DNA of 64,000 nucleotides from Mortierella sp. BCC40632 (GCA_011634665.1 WAEK01000009.1:1975501-2039500), one strand, 5' to 3'; shown: positions 47,318 to 57,434, counted from the stretch's first letter. The notes: generated by a model not told the origin, from the letters alone. Program-made: numbers and translations.

Positions 47318-47717
47318 GTTAAGACCCATACAGCAATCTTCCAATTGCCTTTGATAGCAGCACTTTCCCCCCAATCTGCCCTCTTTCCCTGTTCCTTCCC
47401 GGCCCTCTTTTTAGTTAGCCATTTTCCTATTTTACTTATTCTTATTATTGTTGTAGTTGAGTTTTTCTTGCTACATGAATATGGTGACCTCGAGACTGTG
47501 TCTATAACAGACTAAGCATTGAATTTAACACCCGCCATTTTTGGGTGATATGTTTCAAAGAGGGGACAGGGGACTTGTGTCGTCTTTCGTTGTGATTTAG
47601 AGAGGTCGAGGGGACATGTAGGAATTCGCAATGGACAATGGACTAAAACTCCTCCATCTTTTTCAGTGTGCATCTTCTCTGAGTGAGTGCCTCCATTAAG
47701 TCAATTCTCCCATCATC
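47318..47717. other. LTR-end relic and Crypton upstream region
   Basis: The stretch ending TTTTTCTTGCTACA near 47,474, followed by TGAATATGGTGACCTCGAGA, resembles the LTR end plus leader of the Ty3 copies but with a different primer-site sequence. The remaining 240 bp lead to the Crypton ATG. Confidence 0.45.
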
Positions 47718-50190
47718 ATGCCCAATACACATAAGGGACATCTCGTCCAATTTGACGACGACGACCCGCCGCTGATTAGACGAATGCGCACCCGCCAAAG
47801 TCTAGTAATTCAGGCGCGTCTTCAGGAACATCTCTCCGAACAATCTCCAGGGCCACCCCAGGAGCCTAAAGATGTCTCGACGGAGCCCAAAAAAAAACTT
47901 CAAAAAGAACGCGCCAGCCTTCAAAGCTTCTACCAATTTTGAGGAAGCGGATGCGAGAACTTTCAGCAGCTTCAGAAGCCCTGCAACCCTCCCCAGGAGA
48001 CCCTTCAGCCCCAGAGTCACCAGTTCCCTTGAGTAACGAAGAATTGGCACAACGAAGAAAAGAGTGTATCAACGAGGTTACAGAGGAGGTCATCCGTAGG
48101 CCAAGGTACAAGGTCTTGAAGGATTACATACTTCGGATCATAAAGTGGATGAACTTTTGCCGCGAATACTATGAAGGCGATAGTGCTGTTGATGCTGCCA
48201 AGATTCTCCACTACCTCCAGCTCAAAGTTTTCGACAGTACGGTGAAGAAACGAATTAAAGCAAGCATTGGCTGCGTGGGAGCCGTTGGCGTGTCAAGTAG
48301 GCTTGTCTCTCAACCAGGGCCACAAGCGTCGCAGGAATCAAAAGGCGGTTGGGAGGCTATCGAAGACCCATCGACCATGGACCCATTCGAGTGGCAAACC
48401 AGCGATGCCCTAGCGGCAGCAGCAGCAGCCAGGGCAAGTGAGAAAGGTGAGGCTGATGGTGGCGCTGAAGGCGAGAACGAAGACAAGGGCGACGACAGCG
48501 GTAGTGAAGACGAGGAGACACTGAACATTGAAGTGCAAGACCAGCGACAGCGTTCAGCACGTACCCCTCGACCGCAAGTCATCACCAATGCTATGGAGAG
48601 AACCCAAGGTAAAACTTCTTTTGTTGGTCATACTCAGTTACTCACCCATCGCCATTGTTACATAGTAATATTGGTACTTACCTTACTTGTGCATTTGCCT
48701 CCTAGTTCTTGAAAGGGCGACGATGGACAAGTTTGATCGAAAGCTGATCTTCACACCAGTGTGCGCTGGAACTGCAAAGAACATCAAAAAGGCTTTCGTC
48801 TATCTCTGGAGCGAACAAAGAACCTCCTGTCTGCCTTACCCCAACCCTGCCCCACACCCTAGTGCTGACCGAGCCCTAAATAAGGCCATTGAACAATATT
48901 CAAAGAGGCTGGTTATAGAGCGGGCAATAACTGGAACAACACGCTCATCAACATGCGCAGGACGAGACGCCTACACAGAGAAGCAGCTACTCCGTATGTC
49001 CTCATACTTGTGGCGAGAGCTGCTTCTTCCTCAACGGAAGGGTAATCGCCGGTACGATGCAAGGAGCCGTTTCCAGTGTATGCGAGAGCGGCTTTGCCTT
49101 CTTGCCCGCCATCATATGCTCCTTCGCGGCCAGGACCTTCGTGGCCTTAACATCTCAGATCTTTTCAACATTCAGCAGCGACATCCTGTCAAGGGGTCTC
49201 GCTTGGCATCAGGCCTCGTGTTTTGAATCAATCATGGCAAGACTAACCCCAATGGCGTCAATATGTATGCCACTGCCTTCCGCCACAAGAACTTCCTCCG
49301 TTGTACTGTCAGCGCTTTTGCATTTTATATGCTTGAGCGCTTCAAGGTAGGATAATGGAAATCCTATCATATTTGGAACGTCAATGAACATAATCAAGAC
49401 TAAGCGGATTACCTGGTGTTCATTTTATCTCTTGCATCTTTTCTTAGATCGACAAGGAACCCGTTCCTGATTTCTCTGACACTTCTGACTGGTACAAAGT
49501 CAAGCTACTCGTTGGGTCAGGCGAGAACACCAACACACTTTCCGCTAACACTCAGCGACTCAGCTGTAGCGCGATCATGCTCGCATGCGAGGTCTATTGC
49601 ACCAAAGTGACGCACGGCGGCCGCCACTCTGGAACCTTAGAGGCCTATGTGCTACATCTTACACCAGATCATGTCCGTCACCTTGGCCGATGGGTCATGG
49701 GTCAGATGGAGAACTTCTATGCTCCTAAGAACCCTATCCGTGGTGCGTTTTACATGGCACATTTCAATAACTTCAAAGATGAGCCATACGTGATCGACCG
49801 TGACCTTGTTACGCCGCCCCTTGCCCTGCAACGTCTCCTTTTTAACTGGATCGAGAGGGCATTTAATGTAGAGTATAGCGAGCAGCCAGGAATGATACAG
49901 CAATGGCATGAGGAGTGTAACCGAGAAATGGAAGGGGTTGACCCCAACGACACGAGTCAAGACGACCCCTTTTGGACACCTTCCAACCCTGACAAGGTAA
50001 TGTCAACAAAACTCAATAACAGCCTTACCGTTGACAGGATCGCATTTCTCAAGCTGCTTCTACGAATGAGGCGAGTGATCCTACAGGATGCTGTACTATT
50101 TATGGAAACAAGGAAGGAAATTCATCCTGCGTAAGTGTCTTTAGTGAATGCACTTGGCATCGCTAACATAGCTACCACAATTTCGATCTA

Positions 50191-50221
<31 letters not shown>

Positions 50222-51174
50222 GAACTAACGAATGAACAATGCCCAGTGCCGAGGGCCAACCTGGTCAAGTCTTGACACTCACGAACAGACTCTTCACTGA
50301 GTTGCCGCACATTTTCAAGTCGGAGATGTTTCTGACGTTCAATTCTGATCTCCTACAGGCCATCAATCAATGTCAGCAGCAAACCCAAGTCATCTACTCG
50401 AATGTTCAGGTCGACAATAATACATTTATCAGGAGTATCGATACTCTCTCGGCAAGCTTACAGGAGCAGATGAACAATAACATGGGCCAAATGAAACAAA
50501 TGGTCCTGGAGATGGACCAAAGGACAAAGGAGATGGAGCAGAGGATAGAGGATCGTGTCGGTCGCCAAGTCTCTCAGGCACTCCGACAGCAAGGACTGGG
50601 TGGGCCGTCATACACAGCCAATCCTGTCCACAATCCCATTACGCCTCAAGAACAAGCGTTGATAGTTCATAGCAATGCTATCCGTCAGATTTTGCAACAG
50701 CAATCACAACGCTCGCAACTCCAACAGGAGCAACATAACCATCAACACCACTCGATTCAGCCCCAACAGCAAGAGCAGCAGAGGATACTACCATCAGCTT
50801 CTTCATCCCATCTAGGTGGTGAGTTCAAGGGATATCAGCTTTTACATGATACAGGGAGAAGAGGAGGGATGCTGACCATCCGTCAGGTCTGGAACGAATT
50901 CTATGGCCCGATTGCTCGAGCCAAAGAACAGGACAAAGGATGGCCGTACACCGTGGCGCGCAGAAAGGCGCTGCAGCGTCGGCAGGAAATCATCGATCTA
51001 GTTTCTGAAGAAGCCACGGCAAAAGGTGTGTTTACGCAGAGTCCGACTTTCCACACTTTTTTGGAGACTATGCAGCACGAATACCAAGGTATGACCATCA
51101 ACAAGATCCGCGAGAAGCTCAAAGAGAGGAAGAGAAAGGGGAAAAGGAAGGCCATTGAAAATTGCGACAGCTAG
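47718..51174 (+). pseudogene. Crypton-type tyrosine recombinase with GCR1_C-like domain, four exons, one in-frame TGA
   Basis: Exons are about 47718-48608, 48706-49346, 49448-50130 and 50247-51174. The three introns are GT-AG and the phases agree. The N-terminal frame shifts at an A9 run near 47,890. The recombinase part has HMLLRGQDLRGL (first catalytic Arg), THGGRHSGT (H-x-x-R) and LGRWVMGQMENFYAP (likely Tyr nucleophile), matching Crypton/Ndc10-like YRs. The last exon has a Gln-rich coiled coil (heptad-like KEMEQRIEDRV). It then has MLTIRQVWNEFYGPI and WPYTVARRKALQRR, the GCR1_C-type DNA-binding domain seen at the end of Crypton proteins. A TGA at 49224-49226 interrupts exon 2 in frame; the same frame stays open on both sides. 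About 970 aa would be encoded. Confidence 0.8.
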
Positions 51175-51530
51175 TGTCCTTCACACAGTAGAAAAGTAGT
51201 AATAGAGCTAGAGTAGGTCTTTGGAATGAAATATGATTCCTTCTTCCAAATGAGCTTGTAATTCACATTCAGGAACATGTAATCGGAATCCTGGGATTAA
51301 GAGGATTGGGGAGGAGAGGACTATGCGTGCTAAAGTGCCCAAGAGCACAAAAGAGGACTACAATATCAATTCAGAATTGGTATTGTAGTCCTGAATCCGC
51401 AGTCCATGGACATAGAAGGGACGCAAGGGAAAAATTTATTTTAGGGAATGGCGGACCCTCCACAAATGAAAAGACTACCTTAGGCCTACCCAGACCTGAG
51501 CTGAGTGTCATTGTGGTGTCATTGTGAAAA
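51175..51530. other. Crypton 3' flank with a hairpin
   Basis: No gene. It includes the inverted repeat at 51354-51392 and the approach to an old LINE tail. Confidence 0.5.
51354..51392. repeat. 39-bp inverted repeat
   Basis: AGGACTACAATATCAATTC pairs with GAATTGGTATTGTAGTCCT at 18 of 19 positions around a one-base centre. Its role is unknown; it could be the core of a tiny MITE or a transcript 3' hairpin. Confidence 0.8.
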
Positions 51531-51675
51531 AAAAAAAAAAAAAAAAAAAAACCTGAGCCGAGTGCCTAGATACCGAGTGGCAACAGGGCGACCGGAGCCA
51601 CCCTGGTCTTCTATAAACTCTACATGCCCACGTAGGGTCTTTGTTAACAAAAAAAAAAAAAAAAAAAAAAAAAAC
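51531..51675 (+). repeat. old LINE 3' tail with two A runs
   Basis: TATAAACTCTACATGCCCAC followed by GTAGGGTCTTTGTTAAC and poly-A matches the tail at about 45,005-45,050. A second A run at 51,527-51,550 precedes it, and the phrase GAGCCGAGTGCCTAGA occurs after each A run. Confidence 0.65.
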
Positions 51676-52011
51676 CTAAGCCGAGTGCCTAGAACTCTCC
51701 TAAAAGGCCTCGTCATCATGCATGGCTGCCTTACAGACCCCATGATATGCTCACACCCATCCTCGTGCCTTTTTACAATATGACTCATGCTTTTGTCTCT
51801 ACCCCGAGTGCCTAGACCTTACCATAGTATCCTCTTTTATTTTATTATTTAAGGAAGCACATTCCTCCACAATAAAGCTTCGGTTAGCAACCCACCAACA
51901 AATATTCCAATACCTTTTCAAGCCTTTCCAGCCCTCTATTTTCTCCCTTCTCCCCATTTTCCAATACCCACATCTCCCCCATACCTTTGTCGTCGAAGTT
52001 CTCGTGCTACA
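51676..52011 (+). repeat. LTR of element D (Ty3 family 2)
   Basis: Ends CTCGTGCTACA and is followed by AAATTGGTGATCTACGCAGG. GGCCTCGTCATCATGCATGG and later blocks match the LTR at 20,572. A TTATTTAAGG box (about 51,846) and CACAATAAAGCTTCGG are promoter and polyadenylation candidates. The 5' edge is uncertain because it merges with LINE tail sequence. Confidence 0.65.
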
Positions 52012-52260
52012 AAATTGGTGATCTACGCAGGGGGTCTTCTACATTAAGACAGCTCACTGTATTTTCACTATCGTTCGCTACACAAAAACTCCTGATTCGC
52101 AACCCTAGTCCTAGACCATTTTCCAATTCCACTCCACGTTTTTATTTTTATCCACCTTTAAGTTTCCCAAAAATCCACAAAACCCTCTTAAAAACATTCC
52201 AAAATCCAAGAAAAAGAACGCCTCTGTATCCAAGATGATTCCCCAGTAGTGTTTCCCAAC

Positions 52261-52312
52261 CAGTGTTTCTCAAAAGTCGGATCGGATATCATCCGACTTT
52301 TGAGAAATTGTG
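52261..52312. mobile_element. palindromic hAT-type MITE, 52 bp, nested
   Basis: CAGTGTTTCTCAAAAGTCGG faces its inverted copy. An exact 8-bp duplication TTCCCAAC flanks it (52253-52260 and 52313-52320), the size made by hAT transposases. The last five bases are mutated (TTGTG for CACTG). Confidence 0.85.
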
Positions 52313-52439
52313 TTCCCAACTCAACTCAACTCAACTCACAAGTCGAAAAGTTTGAACTCAACTCAACTCAACTCATGATTTGAAAAGTTGAACTCATCTC
52401 AACTCAGGGCATCTACGCCCTGTAAGCGATTCGACTCCA

Positions 52440-52718
52440 ACTCAACTCAATTCAACTCAACTCAACTCAACTCAACTCAACTCAACTCAACTCAACTCAA
52501 CTCAACTCAACTCAACTCAACTCAACTCAACTCAACTCAACTCAACTCAACTCAACTCTCAACTCAACTCAACTCAACTCAACTCAACTCAACTCAACTC
52601 AACTCAACTCAACTCAACTCAACTCAACTCAACTCAACTCAACTCAACTCAACTCAACTCAACTCAACTCAACTCAACTCAACTCAACTCAACTCATGAG
52701 TTGAGTTGAGTTGAGTTG
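52440..52718. repeat. AACTC/GAGTT satellite array
   Basis: About 50 nearly perfect AACTC units followed by five inverted GAGTT units. The Asn-Ser-Thr-Gln-Leu frame across it is an artefact of the repeat. Confidence 0.97.
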
Positions 52719-52754
52719 AGTCGGTGAGTTGGTGAGTCGAGTTGAAGAACACTA

Positions 52755-53242
52755 ATCTGGATCGATTCCCAAACGACCGCCTTGACCACGATGGCAGACT
52801 TTGAAGCTGCCCTGCTCAAGATAACCCAAACTTCGGCTTACTTAGACAAAGCTTTCATGGAAGCTGAGTCGTGCAAGATGAAGGATGGTGAACTGCTAGA
52901 TGCGTTCATCTACCGAATTGAGCATGTTTTCAAACGTGCCAACATCTCAGACGCCGCCATAAAGATGGGGTTCTTTATGCGCGTTCTCCCTGAAGATTAC
53001 CACAATTTCATCGTGGACAAGGGTGCACAAGATTATGGTGCCTGCAAGGACCATGCCAAAGTTTCCGAAGGACGACGACTATTGAGACGCTACACGGAGT
53101 CTGCCGGACGTACCGTCTCTGCCCCACCAGCCTTAGTGCCTGCGCGTCGTTCACCCCGATCCAACCTCATGGCCCAAGCTGCCCCCAAGCCAAATACCGC
53201 TCAGAAAAACCTGACGATGGACGACTTGGCCACCCTGTTGTA
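52755..53242 (+). pseudogene. element D Gag, first part
   Basis: Open frame with IWIDSQTTAL, FEAALLKITQTSAYLD, DGELLDAFIYRIEHVFKRAN and FFMRVLPEDYHNFIVDKG, which has capsid character but is unlike the gag of element A. It begins at the MITE end and is cut at 53,242 by the Tc1 transposon. The zinc-knuckle part lies 2.7 kb away at 55,932. Confidence 0.7.
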
Positions 53243-54843
53243 AAGTGGTCAGCGAAAGTGTTCGCATAATTTTGAAATTGCAGCACTTTTGTGATTACTC
53301 CCTGTTCCAAGACACAGTGCTATCGCAATTGAAAGAAAGGGTTGTCTGGCCGTTGGGTTTCATTCCGGTTTCATCTGTGACAGGAATCTGCTCAGCATGA
53401 TATCAAACCATGATTTCAAAAATATCCAGTCCATTCATACACTTTGTTTGAAATAGCATTCTTTTCACCTCCGCTTCTCTTTCTCAACCAACTCTTTATC
53501 TTTCAGCACGGCTCCTCAGCACTGTATTCTCCTCTCCTGCTGTTTCAATCATTAACAGAACACCAATCCAAAATGAGACGGCTCTCCCAAGAAAAGATCA
53601 ACAATGTCAAGACTCTTCTTCGACACGGGAAGGTCGATCCGTCAGGTGGCAAATGAGCTTCATATCTCCCTTGCAGCTATCGATAAGATCAGGAACGAGG
53701 ACAAGGAGAATATTCCTGATCCGATAATAGGTCGTCCTAAGAAAGTTTGCGATGCCACTAGGAGGATGCTTATTCGCCAAGTGGACAGTGGTCAAATTTC
53801 AACTGTTCTCGAGGGAAAGCAGCTCGTTCTTGGAACAGACGGAGTTGACGTTCACATAGAGACAATCAGGAAGTATCTGAAAAAAGATAGTCTCTATTCG
53901 TATGTCAAGCGCAAGGAACTTTATCTGACGAAGAAGCACAAGCAAGATCGAGTCCGGTTTGCCAAGGATCACTTGCACTGGACGGTGGAGGACTGGAAGA
54001 ACGTTATGTTCTCCGACGAGACTGTAGTTAGTAGGATGGGGTCCTACGGAAGGAAGCACTATTACTCTCGAAAACGAAACAAAGGCAAGCGAGAACATCA
54101 CAAGATAGGAGTTCCACAGGGTGGAGGAGGGAAAATTATGATGTGGGGTTGCATTACATTTTTTGGCGTAGGGGACTCCGAGTGGATCAAGGATAGGATC
54201 AATTCGCAAGTGTATCTGGAGATACTCGATGACTATGTAATCGCTTCTCGCAACTGGTGGCAAATGGACGCTGCAAGTTTTCTTTTTCAACAGGACAACG
54301 CCAAAGTTCATACTGCACGTATTATCCAAGACTTCTTCAGACGCAGAAGAATTCGACGACTTGAGTGGCCTGCAAACTCTGCCGACCTCAACATCATTGA
54401 GCATGTATGGGCATACATCAAAAGGGCTCTGGATAGATACGAAACGACTGCACCAAATCTACAGACCTTGTGGGAAAGAATCGATCATATCTGGGGATCG
54501 ATCCCAGATGATTTCCTCCATTCATTGTATGAGAGTCTTCCTAGTCGAATGGAGAAAGTGATACGACTGAAAGGGTGCCAAATAAATTGAAACTAGAATT
54601 GGTCCGACTCCATCAAACAAAAAGTGTAGTGATTCAAATAAAGTGTTCGAATGGAGTGAAGAAATAGAGGGTGTTTTTATCTTGACCAAATCTTTTTCAA
54701 ATCGATTGACATACGGCCAAAATAGAGACCATCAGCCAAGCAATCTACCATTTAAAAAAGAGAATCGCATAAGTTAAAATGAGCGAGGGAGGAAAACTGA
54801 TATAGCAAAACAGAAAACATGCGAACACTTTCGCTGACCACTA
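53243..54843 (+). mobile_element. Tc1/mariner transposon, 1601 bp
   Basis: Terminal inverted repeats are about 25 bp (AGTGGTCAGCGAAAGTGTTC on the left, its complement on the right), flanked by TA on both sides (53241-53242 and 54844-54845). It carries one transposase gene and sits in element D gag. Confidence 0.93.
53573..54590 (+). CDS. Tc1-type DD34E transposase
   Basis: A cut-and-paste transposase. The N-terminal helix-turn-helix region (MRRLSQEKINNVKTLLRHG, then SIRQVANELHISLAAIDKI) is interrupted by a one-base shift near 53,635. An alternative ATG at 53,604 gives an open 328-codon frame without the first helix. The catalytic triad is complete: FSDETVV, QQDNAKVHTA and, exactly 34 residues later, the Glu of NIIEHVW. 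Length and spacing fit Tc1. With the shifted N-terminus it may bind DNA poorly. Confidence 0.9.
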
Positions 54844-54845
54844 TA

Positions 54846-55629
54846 GATCAACATGTTTATGTCAAGTAAATAGCGATAGGAACCTAAAATTGACAGCCAA
54901 GGAGACGTTTATAGGCGGTCTGCAGCCACGCTGCAGACAGCATTTTTACTCCGAAGGCGGACTGCTCAGCAGTGTTTCTCAATGAGACGGATTTCGTTCG
55001 ATAACGGCCATTTACAGGGAATTAGTACGGGTTTAACGAAACGAGTCCGCGGCTTAACGAGACGAGATCTTGACTTTTTCTGTTCGATAAGAAACACTGC
55101 TGCTCAGGGCCAGTATAAATACAGGCCCTGTGTCCAGAAAAATAAAAAGACTGATCGCATCTCACCGATTTCAACTTCCCAGAGTTTTCCACTTTTTTCT
55201 CACACCCAACTCGAGAGACTCCCCCTTCAGATGGTAGAACTTCGAAGAGCGCAGCCTGTGGTGTGATTGAACTTGCCTCGAGAGAACACCTCGACATGGA
55301 ATAATAAAGCATCGAAAGGGTCATAATAGGGAAGGAGGAGTCGGTGAGAAAAAGACATGCCTTGTCAAAGAGTATGCTACCTTGGTGCGTCTCTTTGAGA
55401 ATGTCCTTGCTGGAATGTTTCGATCTGTACGGACGGACACGAATTTTCTTCCCCCATTGCCGCGCTCCATGGAAAGGGTTCACCCCTTTTTCTACATATC
55501 TTCTCTAGTATTTATTTCCTCTCTTTCTTTCTCAATAAACGTCAGTTAGTAACTCACTTCTTGTCCCTAGCCTTTGTCCTAGTCCCTGTCCTTGTTCTTC
55601 TCCTTCCCTATTCCTCTTGCCTTGTTACA
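54846..55629 (+). repeat. probable solo LTR with a nested MITE
   Basis: A CAGTATAAATACAGG TATA box (about 55,110), CTCAATAAACGTCAGTTAGT (near 55,540) and the end CTTGTTACA (about 55,629) parallel the LTR layout of the Ty3 elements (TAATAAAAACCTCGGTTAGC ... TTGTTACA). The left end is not fixed and may begin right after the Tc1. No coding region. Confidence 0.5.
54970..55099. mobile_element. hAT-type MITE, 130 bp, perfect 8-bp duplication
   Basis: CAGTGTTTCTCAATGAGACG on the left, GATAAGAAACACTG on the right. Flanked by exact CTGCTCAG copies (54962-54969 and 55100-55107). It shares internal blocks with the MITEs at 21,097 and 21,904. Confidence 0.9.
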
Positions 55630-55822
55630 TGCCTGGCCACTTGGCCCATGGACGTTGGGTATTTTATTCTGCTTCCTGAGAGACAGGAAGCTAACTCTAA
55701 TGGAAGTACTGTGAGGCGCACGTGCCTCAGGCACTGCTCCTCTGTAGTGTAGGCTGCTCGCCATAGATCCCAAGGCGAACACAGCCGAACGCCAGTGGTG
55801 CCCCCAGACAGCGTAATGAGTC
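55630..55822. other. short unassigned stretch between LTR and MITE
   Basis: Nothing recognised; probably displaced element D or target DNA. Confidence 0.4.
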
Positions 55823-55931
55823 CAGTGTTTCTCAAAAGTCGGATGATATCCGATCCGACTTTTTTTCTGGACGGAGATAACACAGGAAAAAAAAGTCGGA
55901 TCGGATATCATCCGACTTTTGAGAAACACTG
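55823..55931. mobile_element. palindromic hAT-type MITE, 109 bp
   Basis: CAGTGTTTCTCAAAAGTCGG and its inverted copy enclose a second pair of GATATCCGATCCGACTT-like arms, so the whole element folds on itself. Flanks TAATGAGT and TAATGACC match at six of eight bases. It is the longer relative of the nested MITE at 52,261. Confidence 0.85.
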
Positions 55932-56418
55932 GTAATGACCCGTCCCATATCACCTGCTTCAACTGTCAGGAGAAAGGTCAGTATGCCAATATGTGCACCC
56001 AACCGCGACGCATGAAGGACGGTTCTACCTCGCAAGACTCTGCCCTAGGACTACTCGACGCAGTCTCAAAGGACGACTCGACCGACCTTCACGAGGTAGA
56101 GCTGATGGCAGTAACACGATCGCAGTCTCGGGCTGCATCGTCTGCTGCTGCCACAAAGAAGGCGGCCACTCCAAGACTGGCCCCAAAGATAGTACCCCTG
56201 AAGAAGACGGACAAAAAGACGGTATCCAAGACCGTCCTGAAGTCCGCCCCTCTCCAGCCCACGAAAGGAAAAGCCCCTTCGACCACTCCGCGCGTAATCC
56301 ATGTCACGGAAGACATGGAGGTCGATCCGGCTCTCCCCTCCTCCACAAGATCTGTCACCTTTCCGCCTGTAGTCAAGAGATCGGCCACCATGAAGGAGTA
56401 TAACAGCAACGAGGTTTG
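55932..56418 (+). pseudogene. element D Gag, zinc-knuckle part
   Basis: SHITCFNCQEKGQYANMC is a CX2CX4HX4C knuckle with Gln in place of His. A basic, Ala/Thr/Lys-rich stretch follows, ending RSATMKEYNSNEV where the minus-strand element begins. It fits as the C-terminal end of the gag at 52,755-53,242. Confidence 0.65.
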
Positions 56419-56513
56419 AGAATAAACTGCCCTTTATTGTGAGGGAGAGAGGAGGTGTATTTATACTATTGCACCTTCCCCTCATAAAAAAAAAAACACT
56501 ATCTGTCCTGAAC

Positions 56514-57206
56514 CTAATCCGAAAAAATAAGCTCTCTTTGTCGTTTGCCGTTTTCATTGTGGAGTGTGAGACACTCCTTTATAGCCTCCTGGTTCGATTG
56601 AATTGATTCCAAGAGTCGGTCCTCACGCGTGTTGAGCAGAGCCAACTCCAGTCTTTTATGGCTCTGTGTCGCTATCCTGAGCTCAGGGACTAGTTCCGGA
56701 ATGTCTGGGGAGCGTTGTACCCGTTGCCATAGGTCGAGCTTAATTTTTAGCGCCTCCATGCATTGCTCTTCCAAGTCTCGAATGGCCTGAGTAAGTGGCT
56801 GTCTTTCGGTCAGGAGGCGTCGTCGTTTCAGGGCCCCGAGGCCTTCACCGGGTGTAAAAGTGGGGGGCTGAGGGGGTTCAATCAGCAAGTGTCCCAAGAT
56901 TGTGCTAGTCTTGGGGTCCTCTGTCGTTGGTTTTTCCTCTTCATCTGTTGCCTGCGACTGGGAATGACATTTTTGGAGTTGGTCCTCACTGTCGGTGGAG
57001 ACCTCGTAGATTCCGGCTAAGTCAATCTTATCGACGGTTGTGTTGGCCTCCAAGAGTTGGCTGTCGTCTAGTGAGGGGTCGTGTGGGATAATCTGAACCT
57101 TCTCCAGCTGGTCCGCAAACTTCACAGTACGGCTACGTGTTTGGTGTGGTGAGCGAGGGGAAGAGTCGACAGGGGAAGCGGTGGTGGTGGTGGTGGTGGA
57201 GGACAT
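56514..57206 (-). CDS. unrecognised extra ORF downstream of pol in element E
   Basis: 230 aa from MSSTTTT (an in-frame ATG at 57335 would add 43 residues). It has a Thr/Ser-rich start, then RSRTVKFADQLEKVQIIPHD, an acidic middle and a long predicted helix (LTQAIRDLEEQCMEALKIKL to ESIQSNQEAIKECL). It has no zinc knuckle, no membrane segment and no signal peptide, so it is not an envelope-like protein. It lies between pol and the 3' LTR candidate on the same strand. It may be an accessory protein of the element or a remnant of another gag. Confidence 0.6.
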   Translation of the reverse strand: MSSTTTTTTASPVDSSPRSPHQTRSRTVKFADQLEKVQIIPHDPSLDDSQLLEANTTVDKIDLAGIYEVSTDSEDQLQKCHSQSQATDEEEKPTTEDPKTSTILGHLLIEPPQPPTFTPGEGLGALKRRRLLTERQPLTQAIRDLEEQCMEALKIKLDLWQRVQRSPDIPELVPELRIATQSHKRLELALLNTREDRLLESIQSNQEAIKECLTLHNENGKRQRELIFSD

Positions 57207-57434
57207 TGTGGTTGTTGTTTGCGGGGGGAGGCAGAAGGTGGTGCTGGTGTAGGGGTGGGGGGAGAGGGGGAAGAAGAAAAAGTTTTTTCGTTGACTCTGT
57301 TGTCCTTCTGTGATTCCTTCATCTGATTCCGGCATCCTGATGTTATGTCAAATTCTGATTGGTTTGTCGGATCATCACATGAGGGTTGGTCATCACATGA
57401 TGTAATGGCATCCTCCGCTTTTTTTTTTTTTTTT

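Larger units (their letters stand above)
52247..52754. mobile_element. AACTC-rich MITE, copy 2, with pentanucleotide array
   Basis: Ends are TAGTGTTTCCCAAC and, inverted, TAGTGTTCTTCAACTCGACT. The interior is about 255 bp of AACTC repeats that switch to GAGTT at CATGAG (about 52,695). It lies inside the gag of element D and carries a smaller hAT-type MITE. Confidence 0.75.

Noticed and set aside
52388..52699. 103-codon Asn-Ser-Thr-Gln-Leu frame
   Set aside because: A pentanucleotide array is open in this frame by arithmetic only.
52310..52755. CRISPR-like array
   Set aside because: The five-base units are contiguous with no spacers; this is a satellite in a eukaryotic genome.
56514..57335. 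Envelope protein of element E
   Set aside because: No signal peptide, no membrane segment and no Cys-rich ectodomain in the ORF.
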